From Cubamyces lactineus (taxonomy: Eukaryota > Basidiomycota > Agaricomycetes > Polyporales > Polyporaceae), in NCBI GenBank assembly GCA_022376465.1, contig JACDTU010000006.1:372001-436000 (forward strand): 64,000 nt of DNA. The letters are read 5' to 3'. Each line of letters begins with the position of its first letter. The stretch's first letter is position 1. The translations under genes were made by a program, and so were the position numbers. This document shows, piece after piece, positions 19,756-31,718 of the stretch. The notes under the pieces are model-generated. The model saw only the letters and a program-made list of their open reading frames with translations, searched no databases and was not told the DNA's origin.

Positions 19756-22577
19756 TTAGTGCGCACACGCAGCCCCACCCGACACAGGGTCCGACGCGGA
19801 AGGGAACGCAGGGCAGCTCTTTGAGTCGTTCGCTCCGGGTACGTCCATGCTAGGATTCACGGTGAAGAAGTTGGTCGGCCTGAAGAGCAACCGAAGATGT
19901 TCGACGGGCATGACCGGCCAGTCTTCCGGTCGCGGAATGTGCGTGATGCCTAGGGCAGGCAACAACGGTTCAATACAATTCCCACCCGAGCGCAAGCTAG
20001 GCCGACTCACCCATCGTGATATAAACCAGCACATCTTCGTCTAGGAGGCTGTCGTCTCCCTGGGCCCAATTCGGGAGCGCGTCCGCGGGCGTGTCGCGCG
20101 TTTGCGGGACATACTTGCCTGACGGCCACATCCGCCCGCCCTTCGGCCCCTCAACGTCCTTCACGACCCACAGCGGCTTCCGCGCGAACGGCGCGCGCTT
20201 TGCGACGATGCTCCCGTCGAGCGCCATCAGGGGCGCAGCGGCGCCCTTGCTCATGATCGTGTACGCGGCGTTCCGTTTCGAGGACGGGTGCACCGTCTTC
20301 GGGTTCACGATCGACCACCGCCGGTCCGTCGCGTAGTCGTAGTCGCGCGCGCCATCTGCGGCGCGGGCGATGGGTGTGCTTCGCGTGATGAAGGCGTTGC
20401 CGCTGTGGTTGGCGGGCGAGCCGAGGGGTGCATTGGGCAAGGGGAGGATGTCGGTTTCGACGACGGAGTTCTGCAGGCCGTCGACCATGGGATCAACGCG
20501 CACGGAGAAGATGTGTTGGTGGTAGTGCGCGTTGATGCCCGGTGCGAGCGTCGTGCCGAATGGGCTATTGGGCTCGTCCTGGCCCTGGACGTAGACCTGT
20601 AGGATACCGGTGAGACGGACTTCGAGCTCGATGTTGCCATCTTGATAAAACATATAGTTGAAGATGTACTCTGCAACCCACAGCGAAGACGGTAAACCAA
20701 GGTCAGACAGTCTAGTCGGTCATAGTAAGAGTATCTCTTACCGTAGTTGGCGAGTGTACAGATCTGCTGGATGACCAGCCTCCGGCTGCGAACGGCCTGC
20801 GCACGGCCACCAACACGGAAATCTGTGTGCTTCCACAGCAGACCCGCATCTTCCTCGTGGATGCAGATGACGTTCCTGACAACGACTGCAGAGCCATCGT
20901 GCGCGACGTACGCTCCAGGCTGCCGCACAGACAATCAGATACGCTACCTCACGGACGTAAACATACATACCAGGTAGTGGATCTGGCCTAGACAGTCGCA
21001 GCCGAGGGTGAGTTCGTTCGCCATGGTTCCCATGCCATATTCGCCCCTTAATCTGGAGTGAGTACCGAATCCAACGAAGCAGTTGAACGTACATACACGT
21101 CAAACGCATGCTTCCGAGGATGCGGGTGATCAGGTGCACCGTACGGGACTACCATCTCAGAAAGAGAGAGTCGGTAGAAGATTGGGCGGATGTTCCCATC
21201 GTCGTTGTACGTGATGGTTGACAGCGCGATTCCCTCGCGATGGTGGAAGGCTTAGGTGGAACGAGATCAATATAGCATTCTCAGGCCAGGTAAGCTCGTG
21301 AACGACTGACCAACGTGCATTTTCCACTTCTGCCATTCGAGTACGTGGCCATCCACCTTGAAGCTCACGCCCTCAGGTTGGACGACGTGCAGGGGCTTCA
21401 GGTCATCGCGGAACTTGAAGCCCTCCTTCTGAGCCAGTAGATCGGGGAGGAAGTCGAATGATTCCTTGGGGGGAGGTACACGCTTCCTGCCCGAAACTTC
21501 GACGGGGTCCGAATCTAAGGGCGGTGGTGCGGTAGTCGGCGTGGTAATATCCACCGTCGCGACACCGGCGCATTCAAAGAGCGACTTCTCTTCCTTCGGT
21601 TTGTATGTAGGCGGAAAGTCGATGTGGATGACCTTCTTTGCCACGGAGTCTACCACGGGTACAAAGTCCTGATCGAGTGGGGCATTAGGGCCATTCGGTC
21701 CACAAGAAGACCAGAGCTCAAGGCTTACCAGGGGATGCGCGTACAGGTTCTCATGACGAGACCAGCGAGCGAACATCAATGCCTGCTGGATACGCTGCTT
21801 ATGAGGGAAACGGGTATCATAGCCGATAGCCCATCCATCGGCGTGTAGCTGTTCCGGTTTTACACCTGCTCACTATGTGAGTAGACACATATGTTCGAAG
21901 TAGACTGTAACACTCACCAACTTCCGCGGCGAGCTGGATAACCCGTTCGTCCGCTCGGATGATCTCTTCGCAGAGCAAGAGCTCTTCGACCGAGATCTGG
22001 GGTTGGACGCCCTCGGGGAGTTTGTCCAGAGAATCTACCACCCAGTCTTGGCCGTTCAGCGAGAGGATGGTATTATACGCGTCTCTGACTTCGGAGTGAA
22101 TAGGGGAGATCGGGCGAAACTGAAGCCACCTTTACCCAGTCACGGCGTCGACGAACTGCACGAGATCAGCACCACCGTAATCACTCGTGATAGGTGCGGT
22201 AACAACTTACGTCGACCTCGGCTTTGCGCACGATCTCGGTCGCTGGTTCGGGCTTCTCGCCGCTCTGGAGTGGAATACCGAGGTATGCAAGCACAGCTTT
22301 CTTTGGCGGCGGGAGCAGGTAGCTTGTAATGAACCTAACTGCCTTGACCTCTGTCTTCTCCGCGACATACCGCCGGACACTGTGAGATACGGCAACGATC
22401 TACAAGATCTGGATTAGCTCCTGATGAACCCACAGATCTGGATCGCCATCCCCCCGATGTACACACCTCGTCAGGGGTCAAAGGATCAAGAGGGTGCTTG
22501 AAGGCTGCACCCTGGGGGGCATGCTCAGAAGTCTGCACCGCAGTCGCGGTACTCGGGGCGGTAAGAGGGACAGACAT
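19756..22577 (-). CDS. copper amine oxidase (topaquinone)
   Basis: Oxidises primary amines to aldehyde, ammonia and hydrogen peroxide. Ten exons: 22577-22467, 22399-22211, 22155-22136, 22084-21918, 21865-21311, 21250-21097, 21046-20971, 20919-20742, 20670-20011 and 19949-19756. They give 767 residues in frame. The catalytic-base block is [16 protein letters not shown]. The cofactor Tyr sits in LANYEYIFNY, its codon just before an intron. Copper-binding His are in [15 protein letters not shown] and in [16 protein letters not shown] near the C-terminus. An acceptor six bases upstream (at 21053) would also splice in frame and add two residues. The third exon is only 20 bases. There is no peroxisomal SKL-type end. 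Confidence 0.95.
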
Positions 22578-22658
22578 GCTAAGGCTGCAGATGAGTAAGT
22601 GACAAGGAAGAAGAAACCGCCTCTGCGTGCGTCTAACCTTACGCCATTTGGCTCTGGC

Positions 22659-22667
22659 CTTTATATG
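22659..22667 (-). promoter_or_regulatory. TATA box of the amine oxidase gene
   Basis: The minus strand reads CATATAAAG about 85 bases before the ATG at 22577. Confidence 0.5.
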
Positions 22668-24732
22668 TATTGCAAGAAGGCGCTTCTGAGGGGCTAGCTA
22701 TCTTCGTGGAGCACGCGACGGAGGTCCGCGTCCTTCTTGAGTGATTGATAGGAAGGGAGGATACTTTCTCGGACATGGATTTACGATATCTATGTCCTGA
22801 TCCTCCTCGGTAGTGCCCCTGCGACAACCTGATAGCGGCTCTGCGATATGGATAATCGCGGCAAGCGGTGGCCATCCCCTCGAGACTCGGATGAAGCACA
22901 ATCACCTAAACGATCGGTACTCGTCTCTCTTTCTCCCCTCGTTCGAAGAAGATTATATTCACACGTAGATGGTAATCGAACGCCGTGCTTTGTCCGCTGA
23001 GATTCTGAAGATCCGGCGAAGCTGCATGACAGGCACAAGCACCTGACTCTGGCGCTCGCCTTCTCGATAATCCGTTCACATGCACCAGCCTGTGGATGCG
23101 ATCGGGCTGGCGATGGAGCTGAAAGTAAGTGCGTCAATGAACAGGCAAGCTGAACGAGGACCCATGACAATGGTAGGGTAGGCTTCTGCAAAATCTGCCA
23201 AATTTTTGAGGAAATGTCCGGACAAAAATTTTGAAATTCGATAGGAAATGTCCGGTTTTGCAGAAGCATTGGCAGGCTTTCAGGCCCTTTTGTCCGGGAA
23301 TTTGCAGAGGGCCTCACCAGCGTCCATTTTGTCCGTCCCTTCCGCATTAGCCCCAGTTTTCCGCTTCCTTCTGGCAGTTCGCCTCATCAGAGCTTCTAAT
23401 AGCGGATTTCGAGGCCACACAATGTCTTCAGACATCATCTGTGAGCTTATATACGACGGACACCACTTCTGCTCGTAGAATCTACTGGGCGCTCTCTGGG
23501 ACGCTGCTGAAGCGCCCGGAAGCGCTGATATATGTGAGGGACAACTTCAAGCAGGCCAATGACTGCTTAGCCGGAATCAAAGGAGCTACTTACTGCTGAG
23601 TTCAAATAGTACTAAGCTGTCCGAAAGCGCGACATGGACTGTCAGAAGCCGTCCGGCTTACTCAGGACGATAGCCTATAGGTATACCCAAGTTCAATCAC
23701 TTATCAAGGCTGTCCGGACATGTCAGAGGCATATTGCGTACGCCAGGCTTTGTCCGTGATTTTTTTCACAGGGTTGAGGGCGATTTTAGAGGGTTTTGTC
23801 CGGATTGGCAGAGGCGTAGGGGGGTTCCGGAGGGTTACATCTGTCCAGATTTATGATGAGGCCTCCCCACCTATTGTCATGGGTCCTGCTGAACGGAGTT
23901 TTGCAAAAGAGACTTGATCAAATTGTGGATAACAAACGGTATCTCAACGTGGGCGCAGAGCACGTGAGATACACATACGCACGCAGAAGAGCGGTACTTT
24001 GCAGGTTTTCGTAGGACCGTAATGATTTGCGCGCGCGTGTAGAACCAGCGTGCCAGTGATGAGCACTCGTAGGTATATCCGTTTCCATGTCCACTCTGCG
24101 CCCATTGATCCTGTGACGAACGTGCATAGCCTTGGCACGATGGAGCCGAGGACGCTCCAGGATACTTATATGAATGGCAAACACACACGCGCGTCAAGAA
24201 CCCCGCAGCGTTGAATGACGAGACGAGCATGTGAAGAATCTCAAACCGCTATGGACGGAATGTCATAATCCGCCCGCATGCACTGGCGAGTGGATATAGC
24301 CGGGATAGCGAGAAGACCTACAGCTTCGCGGAAGTTGGCCGGAGTGTGGACATGCATCTTGAAGCGCACGAGCTCGCCGCATAAGGTACGAGCCAGACAT
24401 GCACGCTCAGTGGGGCCCAAAGACTCCTACGCAAGGCTCGCGAGACACATCAGCGTGATGAGCACAGGCAGTTCCAAGCGATCGTAAACTGGCAGAGCCA
24501 GACAATAAGGTGGGTCCACGGTCGACTGGCGTAGGTGGCTACGAGTCGTGCCATTCAAGCAATGTCATCTCACTGCGACATGATATTTAAATCAGAGATA
24601 ACACGGGCGAATAAGCATGAAGAGTACTGTTGCAGACAGCGCGGAGCGTCGTGACACGTTAAGCTGGGCAGAGTCATATAAGTCCAATATCTAAGAGACA
24701 CAAGCACATAATGACGATCACTTACAACTGCT
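22668..24732. other. Gene-poor stretch with a motif cluster
   Basis: No supported reading frame. Bases 23182-23847 hold the TGTCCG motif cluster listed separately. From 23850 to 24732 nothing is recognisable. Confidence 0.5.
23182..23847. repeat. cluster of TGTCCG motifs with a 12-base inverted repeat
   Basis: TGTCCG occurs at 23215, 23249, 23291, 23330, 23618, 23711, 23751 and 23797, all on the plus strand. Two of these (23215 and 23711) are the palindrome TGTCCGGACA. Several are followed by TTGCAGAGGC-like sequence. GCTTCTGCAAAA at 23182-23193 pairs exactly with TTTTGCAGAAGC at 23256-23267. The nature is unknown; a decayed or non-autonomous mobile element is one guess. Confidence 0.6.
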
Positions 24733-26483
24733 CTAGCGCTGGGGATAATCACCGCCGAAGTGCACCTCTTCCACAAGTGCCTGGAGTTGTGGTAAATACT
24801 CCGCACACATTTCATCGTACGCGTCCTTGCTGTCATGCCATGGGCCCAGTATCAGGCTCCTCAGATATGCTCCCTTCGTCCTACGTCGTCGCAGAGAGTC
24901 GAGGATGTCGCCGTAAAGTGCGTGGGACGCTAGCACGGAACCCTGATGGTCAACACAACTGAGGTGGGGGCATAGGATGGAGGCATCCGTGATTGTAGTA
25001 GTGTCGTCAAGACCCCAACTCAACGCTGACCAGAGGGAGGATACCGACTCTCCTCCGATCGTAGCTATGCTCTCCAATAGAGGGAACGCCGTTAATACGC
25101 TGATCCAGAGAGCGACAGAGACGGTGTCCTGTGTGCCTATAACGTTCAGCTCACGTAACGGCGCTGCGCTTAAGACGTCGACGAGATTTCGAAGGGCTAG
25201 CGGGAGGAAGTTGTCCGAGATTAAACGCTGCGGGGAGTATAAAGCAAGCTCGATGTTGGGGGAAATGTTGTAAGGATCTGCGCCAGCACTGATCTCGAAG
25301 TTGCCCATGACGTCGACGGTCGCCCGTGTGATCGCGCTGGAAGCGAGAACTGGCAAAGCAGTAAGGCGCAGAGACTGTGAGGGCAGGAATGAGGTTAGAC
25401 CGCCTGCCACTACGAGCTCCTCGTCCTCCTCGATACGTCCGGTGAGGATGACGCGGATGTTGGCAGGCAGGTGCAAGGTTTGTAGTAGCGCCAATATCGC
25501 TGCAGGGGGATCATCGGTGATGTATATGTCATGTAGGTGGGCAAGCACGATCGGTATTCTGCGAGATGCGGAGGTAGTGTTTGAAGAGCCGCGTCTCGGT
25601 AGGATACCCTCCAGGAAACCTGAGAGATGAAGGTGTTCGAGGCACGGGCACGATGCCAGAGCAGCGAGGAACTGGTCGAACGTGAGGTCGGTAGAGCACT
25701 CCGTAAGACTCAGCTTACGTAGTTTGCAGAGAATGGAAGATGTCTCGGGAGGGAGATGAACGTTACCGAGCGAGAGTTTCTGAATACGGGGACAACGTTG
25801 GCTAGATAGCTTCAGGTCGACTTTGCCGTAGCGGCTTCCGACGACGAGGCATTGCAAATCCTCCAACACAGGCAGCTCCCTATTCCCGAAGAGATCCTGC
25901 AACATACGGACAAGCTGCTTTCTGCGATGTCCATAGCCATAGCCAAAGTGGAGGGAACGCAGTCGTTGGGCATGTGGGAGTAGGTGCCGTACAGCTGGAT
26001 TTGCATCGTCGTTACAACGGAATTTAACATCGACAGTTGCTTCGCAGGAGTTTCGTAGGCAAAGGTCGAGCCAAGCCGTTGCTTTTGGTTCAATGGTGAT
26101 GGTGCGCCACAGCGTAGGAGTAGCCAGGATGAGCTCGTTCCAATACCGACAGACCAACCTCAGTTTCCTCCACGGCATCGGTAAGAGATCCGCATGCCAT
26201 TCATCGTATCTGCTGAAGATATCGACCAACAGCTCGGGCAGAAGTCGATTCACCGGCTGATGGTCGTTTCGCGAGGACAGTAACGCGCGTCGCGCCAGAG
26301 CCAAGTGTTCCAGGTATAATACGATAGCGGCGGCGCCCTGGAGGGTGCTGTCAGCTAGGTGGCATCTCGAAGGCCCAGAGGGAATATAGAAATAGCTCTC
26401 ACAAATTCGACGTCGCTCGGAATAGTGGACAACCCCACGCATGCTGTAGCGGCCAACTCTTGGATTTGGGTCGTGAGGGCCAT
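24733..26483 (-). CDS. F-box protein, intact
   Basis: Two exons, 26483-26403 and 26337-24733, give 561 residues. The ATG at 26483 is preferred over the in-frame ATG at 26442 of the second reading. From 26483 the GTGAGA..CTCCAG intron, with a GCTGAC branch site, joins in phase to the F-box exon. The F-box is VNRLLPELLVDIFSRYDEW near residue 60, followed by LRLVCRYWNELILATPTLW. Leucine-rich repeats fill the rest (for example LRKLSLTECSTDLTFDQFL). A presumed SCF adaptor with unknown target. Confidence 0.85.
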
Positions 26484-27292
26484 TGTCTCTCTGTCTATCT
26501 GATCAATCAGGTCACTCCTCGAGGTCGGCGGCTCCCTGTGGCCTGAACAATGACACTATGAGTGCTTGGATGGTATCGAGTCAGTTTGCACCCGTGTCTA
26601 ACCCATTGTATGCAGATGTTGCGACTCGGACCCGGATTCCACCAGATGCGAATGTGTTCGTCAGCTATAATGCCGCAGTACTCGTTCATGAGCTTTGTTG
26701 CGTCTGCTTGCTCGGTGTGAGGGAGCCACAACGTACGTTCTACGATTGGAGAGCACCTAGAGTCTGATGAAGCTGCGCCGACCCAAGGTGGTGTTGACGT
26801 TCAAGATAAGATCAGCCGAATCAAGCTCTTTCACTATTAGCATCGTATAATCGTGGGAAATGACATGTGGAATCTATTGGTACTTACTAGCTACTTTGCG
26901 AGTTCACAGCATGCAAATGAAGTTCAATCGAGGACCAAAGATCCATCCGTTGGCAAGACAATTATTCTACATACAGGTTCATGTCGGTAAATAGTAGATC
27001 TACAAAGTGCGAGATACGTAGTGACGACCATCCGGTGTAGAGTGCGCGGGACGCGTGATACTACGCCCTGTCTACAAAGCCGTAGCTACTAGCTATTGCG
27101 AAGAAACATCCATGGGCAAGCTAGCGTCTTCAGAACTCTCGCAAAGTCAAACGCCCTCGTGGGCAGCTATCGATACATGCGTTCCTGTCCAACCCTATCT
27201 TCTCTCCTCCGATACAAGTCCGTCGTCCAACTTCTTCGCCCGGTACGTCCCCGTCCATAGCCCGGCCCAAGAGAGTAACTCTGCCGTGGCCG
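26484..27292. other. Intergenic, no gene seen
   Basis: No frame with motif or splice support on either strand. Confidence 0.5.
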
Positions 27293-28423
27293 CTATGCAA
27301 TGACATCGAATGTTTGCGTACGCGTGAGGCCGCCGCGCCCACGGCTTATGGCAGGCGGGTTGCTCGAAGCGGGAGGGGTGGACGGCCGCGATGGACCCGA
27401 AGTCGACGGACTCGCGCTCCGCGAGAGCGTGCGCCCCTCGTTTGTGACGGGCGTCGCAGGCGGGGTGCTCTGCGGTGTGGTAGCAGCGTCGGAACCAGCG
27501 CTGACACGGCGCTTCTTGTTGGCGTGGCTCGCGTCGAGACCGCCGTCGTCCGACTGGCCAGGAGCGGTGGAAATGAGGGAGGTGGAGGGTGCGGTGTACG
27601 AGAGCGCGCGGCTGAGAGCAGAGGCGGCCGCACGGAGCAGCGATGGCTCGACGCACGGCGGGCCGTCGTCCATGTCGGGCTCGTCTGGGGGAACGTAGAT
27701 CTTGTCCTCAGGGATATCATCTGGCATCGCGAGGAACTTCTCCTTGCGCATCCGCGCCCGGTATGCGGCGGTGGGCTTCTTCGTCCCTTTAGGGATGCAG
27801 ACTGGGTATGCGCCGAGGGGACGACAAATGTAGTCGTTCATCGCCTTCCAATCCTCGTCGCGCCAGTGGAACTCGGCCTCCTCCTGGGTGACCCACCCGA
27901 TCTTGAGCAGGTTGTGGAGGAGCTTGCCGGACAAGCGGTAGTTCGGCGCACGGTGTGGTGCTGCGCGGATGTAACGGTCATGGAGGACAAGAGCCTCTTG
28001 CGGTGTCGACCAGAGTTCAGGCGCACGGACGTCGCGTTCCTTGGGGAGTGGTTCGTAGGCAAAGTCGCGCACCTTCACACCCGCGGCCTTTGCGTTTTCC
28101 ATATGCTCCTCTCCGGTACGGTCGTCAATATCAACGATCTCGGTAGGTGCCGGCGATGCCGGGCAGGCATAACCCTCGGTGCTCCCATTTACGGAGGGAA
28201 AGACGATGGGAAGGATGAGAGGCGCCTCGGGCTCGGGGGCAGTGTTTGAGACGGTGATGGTGACGGTCATTGCTTCGTCGCTCCTCTTGCGCTTCAAAGA
28301 CTTGGAGGGCGAGAATGTAGCGCTGCCTGAGCGTGATAGTGATCCAGTCGAGTAAGTGAAGCCGATGATGGGTTGTGGAGGGGGCGCGGCAAGCTGAAGA
28401 GTGTATCCGTCCAATCGTGTCAT
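27293..28423 (-). CDS. hypothetical protein with nuclear-localisation-like motif
   Basis: A single-exon frame of 376 residues with strong codon-like composition and a TATA box 60-70 bases upstream. I do not recognise the family. The N-terminal third is Ser/Pro-rich and contains KSLKRKRSD, a likely nuclear import signal. The middle (about residues 115-230) is ordered and rich in aromatics (ELWSTPQEALVLHDRYIRAA, then IGWVTQEEAEFHWRDEDW). The C-terminal third is low complexity, Ser/Thr/Pro-rich, with NKKRRVS. The layout suggests a nuclear or regulatory protein, but no function follows from it. Confidence 0.7.
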   Translation of the reverse strand: MTRLDGYTLQLAAPPPQPIIGFTYSTGSLSRSGSATFSPSKSLKRKRSDEAMTVTITVSNTAPEPEAPLILPIVFPSVNGSTEGYACPASPAPTEIVDIDDRTGEEHMENAKAAGVKVRDFAYEPLPKERDVRAPELWSTPQEALVLHDRYIRAAPHRAPNYRLSGKLLHNLLKIGWVTQEEAEFHWRDEDWKAMNDYICRPLGAYPVCIPKGTKKPTAAYRARMRKEKFLAMPDDIPEDKIYVPPDEPDMDDGPPCVEPSLLRAAASALSRALSYTAPSTSLISTAPGQSDDGGLDASHANKKRRVSAGSDAATTPQSTPPATPVTNEGRTLSRSASPSTSGPSRPSTPPASSNPPAISRGRGGLTRTQTFDVIA

Positions 28424-28481
28424 GGTGGGTGAGGTGGCCAGTGAAGATATAGGGGAAAGCCTTTTACGGCCCTATTCAGGC

Positions 28482-28490
28482 CTTTATATG
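28482..28490 (-). promoter_or_regulatory. TATA box of the 27293-28423 gene
   Basis: The minus strand reads CATATAAAG about 60 bases before the ATG at 28423, the same motif as upstream of the amine oxidase gene. Confidence 0.5.
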
Positions 28491-29105
28491 CGCTTTGAGT
28501 GGTGTGGCCGTCGTCGAGGAGATGGGTCAAGGCGGTAGAGGTCAAGGCGAAAGAGACGCTTTTGGCCACCTTAGCCACTGAGCACAATAGATCCATCAAA
28601 TTCCCACGATTATCTGCCTCGATTGGCGCGCAATCTAATCTCCTCACACTTAGCCGGTATATAGATGACAGTAACCCCGCGTCCTCATAGGCTCAGTATA
28701 AGTAGCAGCCGCCGCAACGGCATATTGTTACTTTCTTTCTGAATCCAGCTATCAACTCGTGAAACAAGACCCTCTCTGGCATATAAGTCAACCTCAATAG
28801 ACCTTGTACTACGCCACGACAAGGCAGGGCAATTCCGGATCGGGGAGAGTGTCGCCAAGTACCATTAGACAACGCTGGAGTCGCCACCTCTTCCGCTCTA
28901 CAGCAGGCCCATGCCTCCTGTGCGACCACTGATTATGCAAATGCATACATATGTTCTCCTTCGGCCAGGCCGCGACATCTACACACGGTACCGCAGCACG
29001 CCATATACATACTCGATATATATTGCCCGACATTCATAATGTGTACACATTGCGTATAGGTACTAAGACTACAGCATCAACAAAACAATGCGCTACGAAT
29101 ACACA
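28491..29105. other. Intergenic, no gene seen
   Basis: AT-richer than its surroundings. No supported frame. Confidence 0.45.
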
Positions 29106-30128
29106 TCAAGTCTCCAAAACGTAGTGCAAGCTCCGTACCAAGGGTTGGGCTTGCTCGCGGAATGTCGCAAGCGCGTCGTGGAAGAGTTTGACCCGTCTGG
29201 GCCCTTTGTACCGAAGGCTGAGATGTAGCTCGAGAGGAGGCGCCCCCAACGAGTAGCGGCGGCGCAAAATAGAGTAGATGCGCTCGTTCATCTCCTTATC
29301 CCAACGGGCACCCTTGATTTGCAGACGCTTCAAAGGATGACAAAGCGGTGATCCCAACTCCGGTTCTGCTGGCTCGTCCATCACCGCGTTCTGGTAGAAC
29401 CAACGGGGGCTAAGGGCACTCAAGAGGTTCCTCGCTGAGCCGCGGCCTATCACGGAGAGTTCTTAGAGCGAATTAAGTCGGGAAGGTACACGAACCTCCA
29501 GTTCGTGATGTAAGGGGGATACTCCCAGTCTCCGTGTATGGTGAGAGATTTGAGCGGGATGCTCCGTAAGGCATCGTTACGCCTAGCGAGAGGGCGGACG
29601 TCCAGCAGAAGAACCGTGGTGACCACTCGGTGTACGCACTGAGGGTGAGCACGCCTTCCATGTTCGGCACGTCTCTTAGGACTTTGAGTCCGTAACGATG
29701 GTTGAGTATGGTGATGACGGCACGCGCTGGGTTAAGGACGGGAATGTAGCGCAGACGATCGCAGTTGATTGGGAGGAGTGGCAAAAATGTCAATACCTTA
29801 GGATCAGGCCTGCAATCGTGAGGCCTTGGGTGGTATCCTGTTAGATGGATGGACCGTGGAGGTACTTCAAATTGCGCAATCAGCCAGGAGGCCACGCCCA
29901 GATAGTCGTCAATCCGTAGAGAATGCAACCTTGGCATGACTCATGCGCGCGGTAGGGTATAGGATTCGGAAGGAGGTCCACCGGGGGCGATTACGGATGA
30001 GACAAACTTCGACCGAAGGCCAAGCGCCTCTAGCTCGCGACCTGCGTCCAGAACATCTAGGAACTAGTCGGGCGACATGGAGTGTGCATATATCCACCTT
30101 TATGGAGGTCGCACACCTCGCGCGCAAG
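29106..30128 (-). pseudogene. F-box/leucine-rich protein remnant
   Basis: Reads leftward in pieces of all three frames. An upstream piece (FLDVLDAGRELEALGLRS) is preceded by TAG and followed by a TGA near 29940. Then comes MPRLHSLRIDDYLGVASWLI, in the style of the C-terminal half of the F-box proteins here. After a frame change near 29580 comes ALRSIPLKSLTIHGDWEYPP. After another near 29465 comes a C-terminal part ending at 29106. No F-box itself is preserved. Several disabling changes make this an old pseudogene. Confidence 0.65.
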
Positions 30129-30589
30129 GGTTATCCAGATTATAGCCTTGAGAGTACGACGATGTACACGGCTTAAAACGCTATGCCGGAGGGGGTGGTT
30201 GTTGCCAGAAGATATCCGAGTCCGCACCAGTACCCGGAGACGCGACGCATGAGTGTAAGCTCTGAGCCCTGCTTACCCTGCGCCTCCTGCCTGCTCAGGG
30301 GACGTCAAGTCAAGTCCGTCAAGGGAAGTAATGAAGCTGCGGAAGGTTATGGTAGGAGACAACCAGTCAAAAACTGCGTCACGACAGGAACTCGCGACGA
30401 GTAGAACGCTTTCACGTGACCGCGCGAGCCGCGCTCAAGCTCGAAGCACACGGCCAGTAGTAGCCGGGGTGCCGTCATCCTACCACGCAAGCAGTCTTTC
30501 GACCACTCCCACCACGTTTGCATCCACGTTATAACTCACAGACTTGCAAGCACGCCTTGATTTCAAAGCGGCACTCGTTCAGAAACATT
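30129..30589. other. Intergenic, no gene seen
   Basis: Upstream region of the DUF2470 gene. No clear TATA box. Confidence 0.45.
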
Positions 30590-31415
30590 ATGGCGGACCC
30601 AGTAGCGGAGAAGTCTGGCTTTCTATGCATGTACATGTCCAACCATCCCGACACGCTTGTCTCGTACGTGCGATACTGGGGAAAGGTTACGGAGCATGTC
30701 GTCAGCGCGAAGATGACCGCGATTGACACGAAGGTATGCATGCTTTGATTATTCCTTCAATATCATCTAATGCGGGGTGTCATGGAACTGCAGGGCATGA
30801 ACTTGACATACCAGACGAAAGGAGGAGCGACGAAGGAAGTACGGGTGACGTTCGATCCTCCGCTCTCAGGATACGAGGAAGTCAAGCCTCGCCTGATGAG
30901 TATGAAGGCCGACGCGGAAGAGGAACTCGGCATGGTGATCATATCGTTCTATGCTCAGTACTCTATCCGCTGACGCGTCCGCGCTAGGTTCCTGCGCCGC
31001 AGATCACCTCTTTCCGCTTCAACAAGAGGATGCTACACACCGGGGTGCTTATGGCAGTCCTAATCTACACCACATACGCCCCAAGCCCAGATTCTCCCTC
31101 CTACTTCCCCTTCTTTGCGCCTGCCAACACCCTCCGCACTATCATCCCGTCATGGATGCTTCCATTCAGCTGGTCGCTCGCTGTCGTCCTGCACGGTCTG
31201 GAGTCTCTTTACACCCTTTATCTTTGCAAGAAGCACCGGACAGGATTCATAGTTGGGGTAAGCGCAAGTACTTTGCCATCTCTGTTGGCCTATCCTCTGA
31301 CATTCCTCAGGCCCAGTATTGGCTGGCGACTTTGGCGCTGGGCTTCCCGGTCTTCACGGATATGAGGCGTCAGGTCCAGGACGCAAGGATTGAGAGCATC
31401 ATGAAAGGGAAGTAG
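30590..31415 (+). CDS. DUF2470 domain membrane protein
   Basis: Four exons, 30590-30733, 30794-30934, 30988-31257 and 31311-31415, give 219 residues. The N-terminal 95 residues form a DUF2470 domain (SNHPDTLVSYVRYWG and IDTKGMNLTYQ blocks). That domain also occurs in HugZ-type haem oxygenases and plant haem-binding regulators. The C-terminal half has about three hydrophobic spans (VLMAVLIYTTYA; SWSLAVVLHGLESLYTLYLC; YWLATLALGFPVF) and a basic end. The combination with membrane spans is the common fungal form. The haem link is by family only, and the role in this fungus is unknown. Confidence 0.85.
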
Positions 31416-31718
31416 TGTTAGTAGCATTGTTTCGGGTTTCGCACGTTGTACTTGTATGCTGGATCTGTTATAAGTTCATGACCTGATGTCATGCCTGTAC
31501 AACCGAGGTCACTGTGATGCAGGCCCTTACACGATGTATATGTACTCGGCGAGAGGAATGTTCATATACCCAATCTAATTCCTCGGGTTCGAGCACAGGT
31601 CCGTGATTGAGGGTTACAGCGCACTGGTACTGTAGCATTGAATCCATGCCCCACAGAACATACACAAAGGAAATCTAGAAGTACAGAGAGAACACACACG
31701 CGATGAACGAGTCCATGC

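Noticed and set aside
22805..22835. A third copy of the LINE tail core (CAACCTGATAGCGGCT)
   Set aside because: Only about 15 bases resemble the CACAACCAGATAGCGGCTTC block, with no flanking match or TC tract, so it is probably chance.
24733..26442. Start of the F-box protein at ATG 26442
   Set aside because: It needs translation of a stretch with consensus intron ends and a branch site. The ATG at 26483 with a 65-base intron joins in phase.
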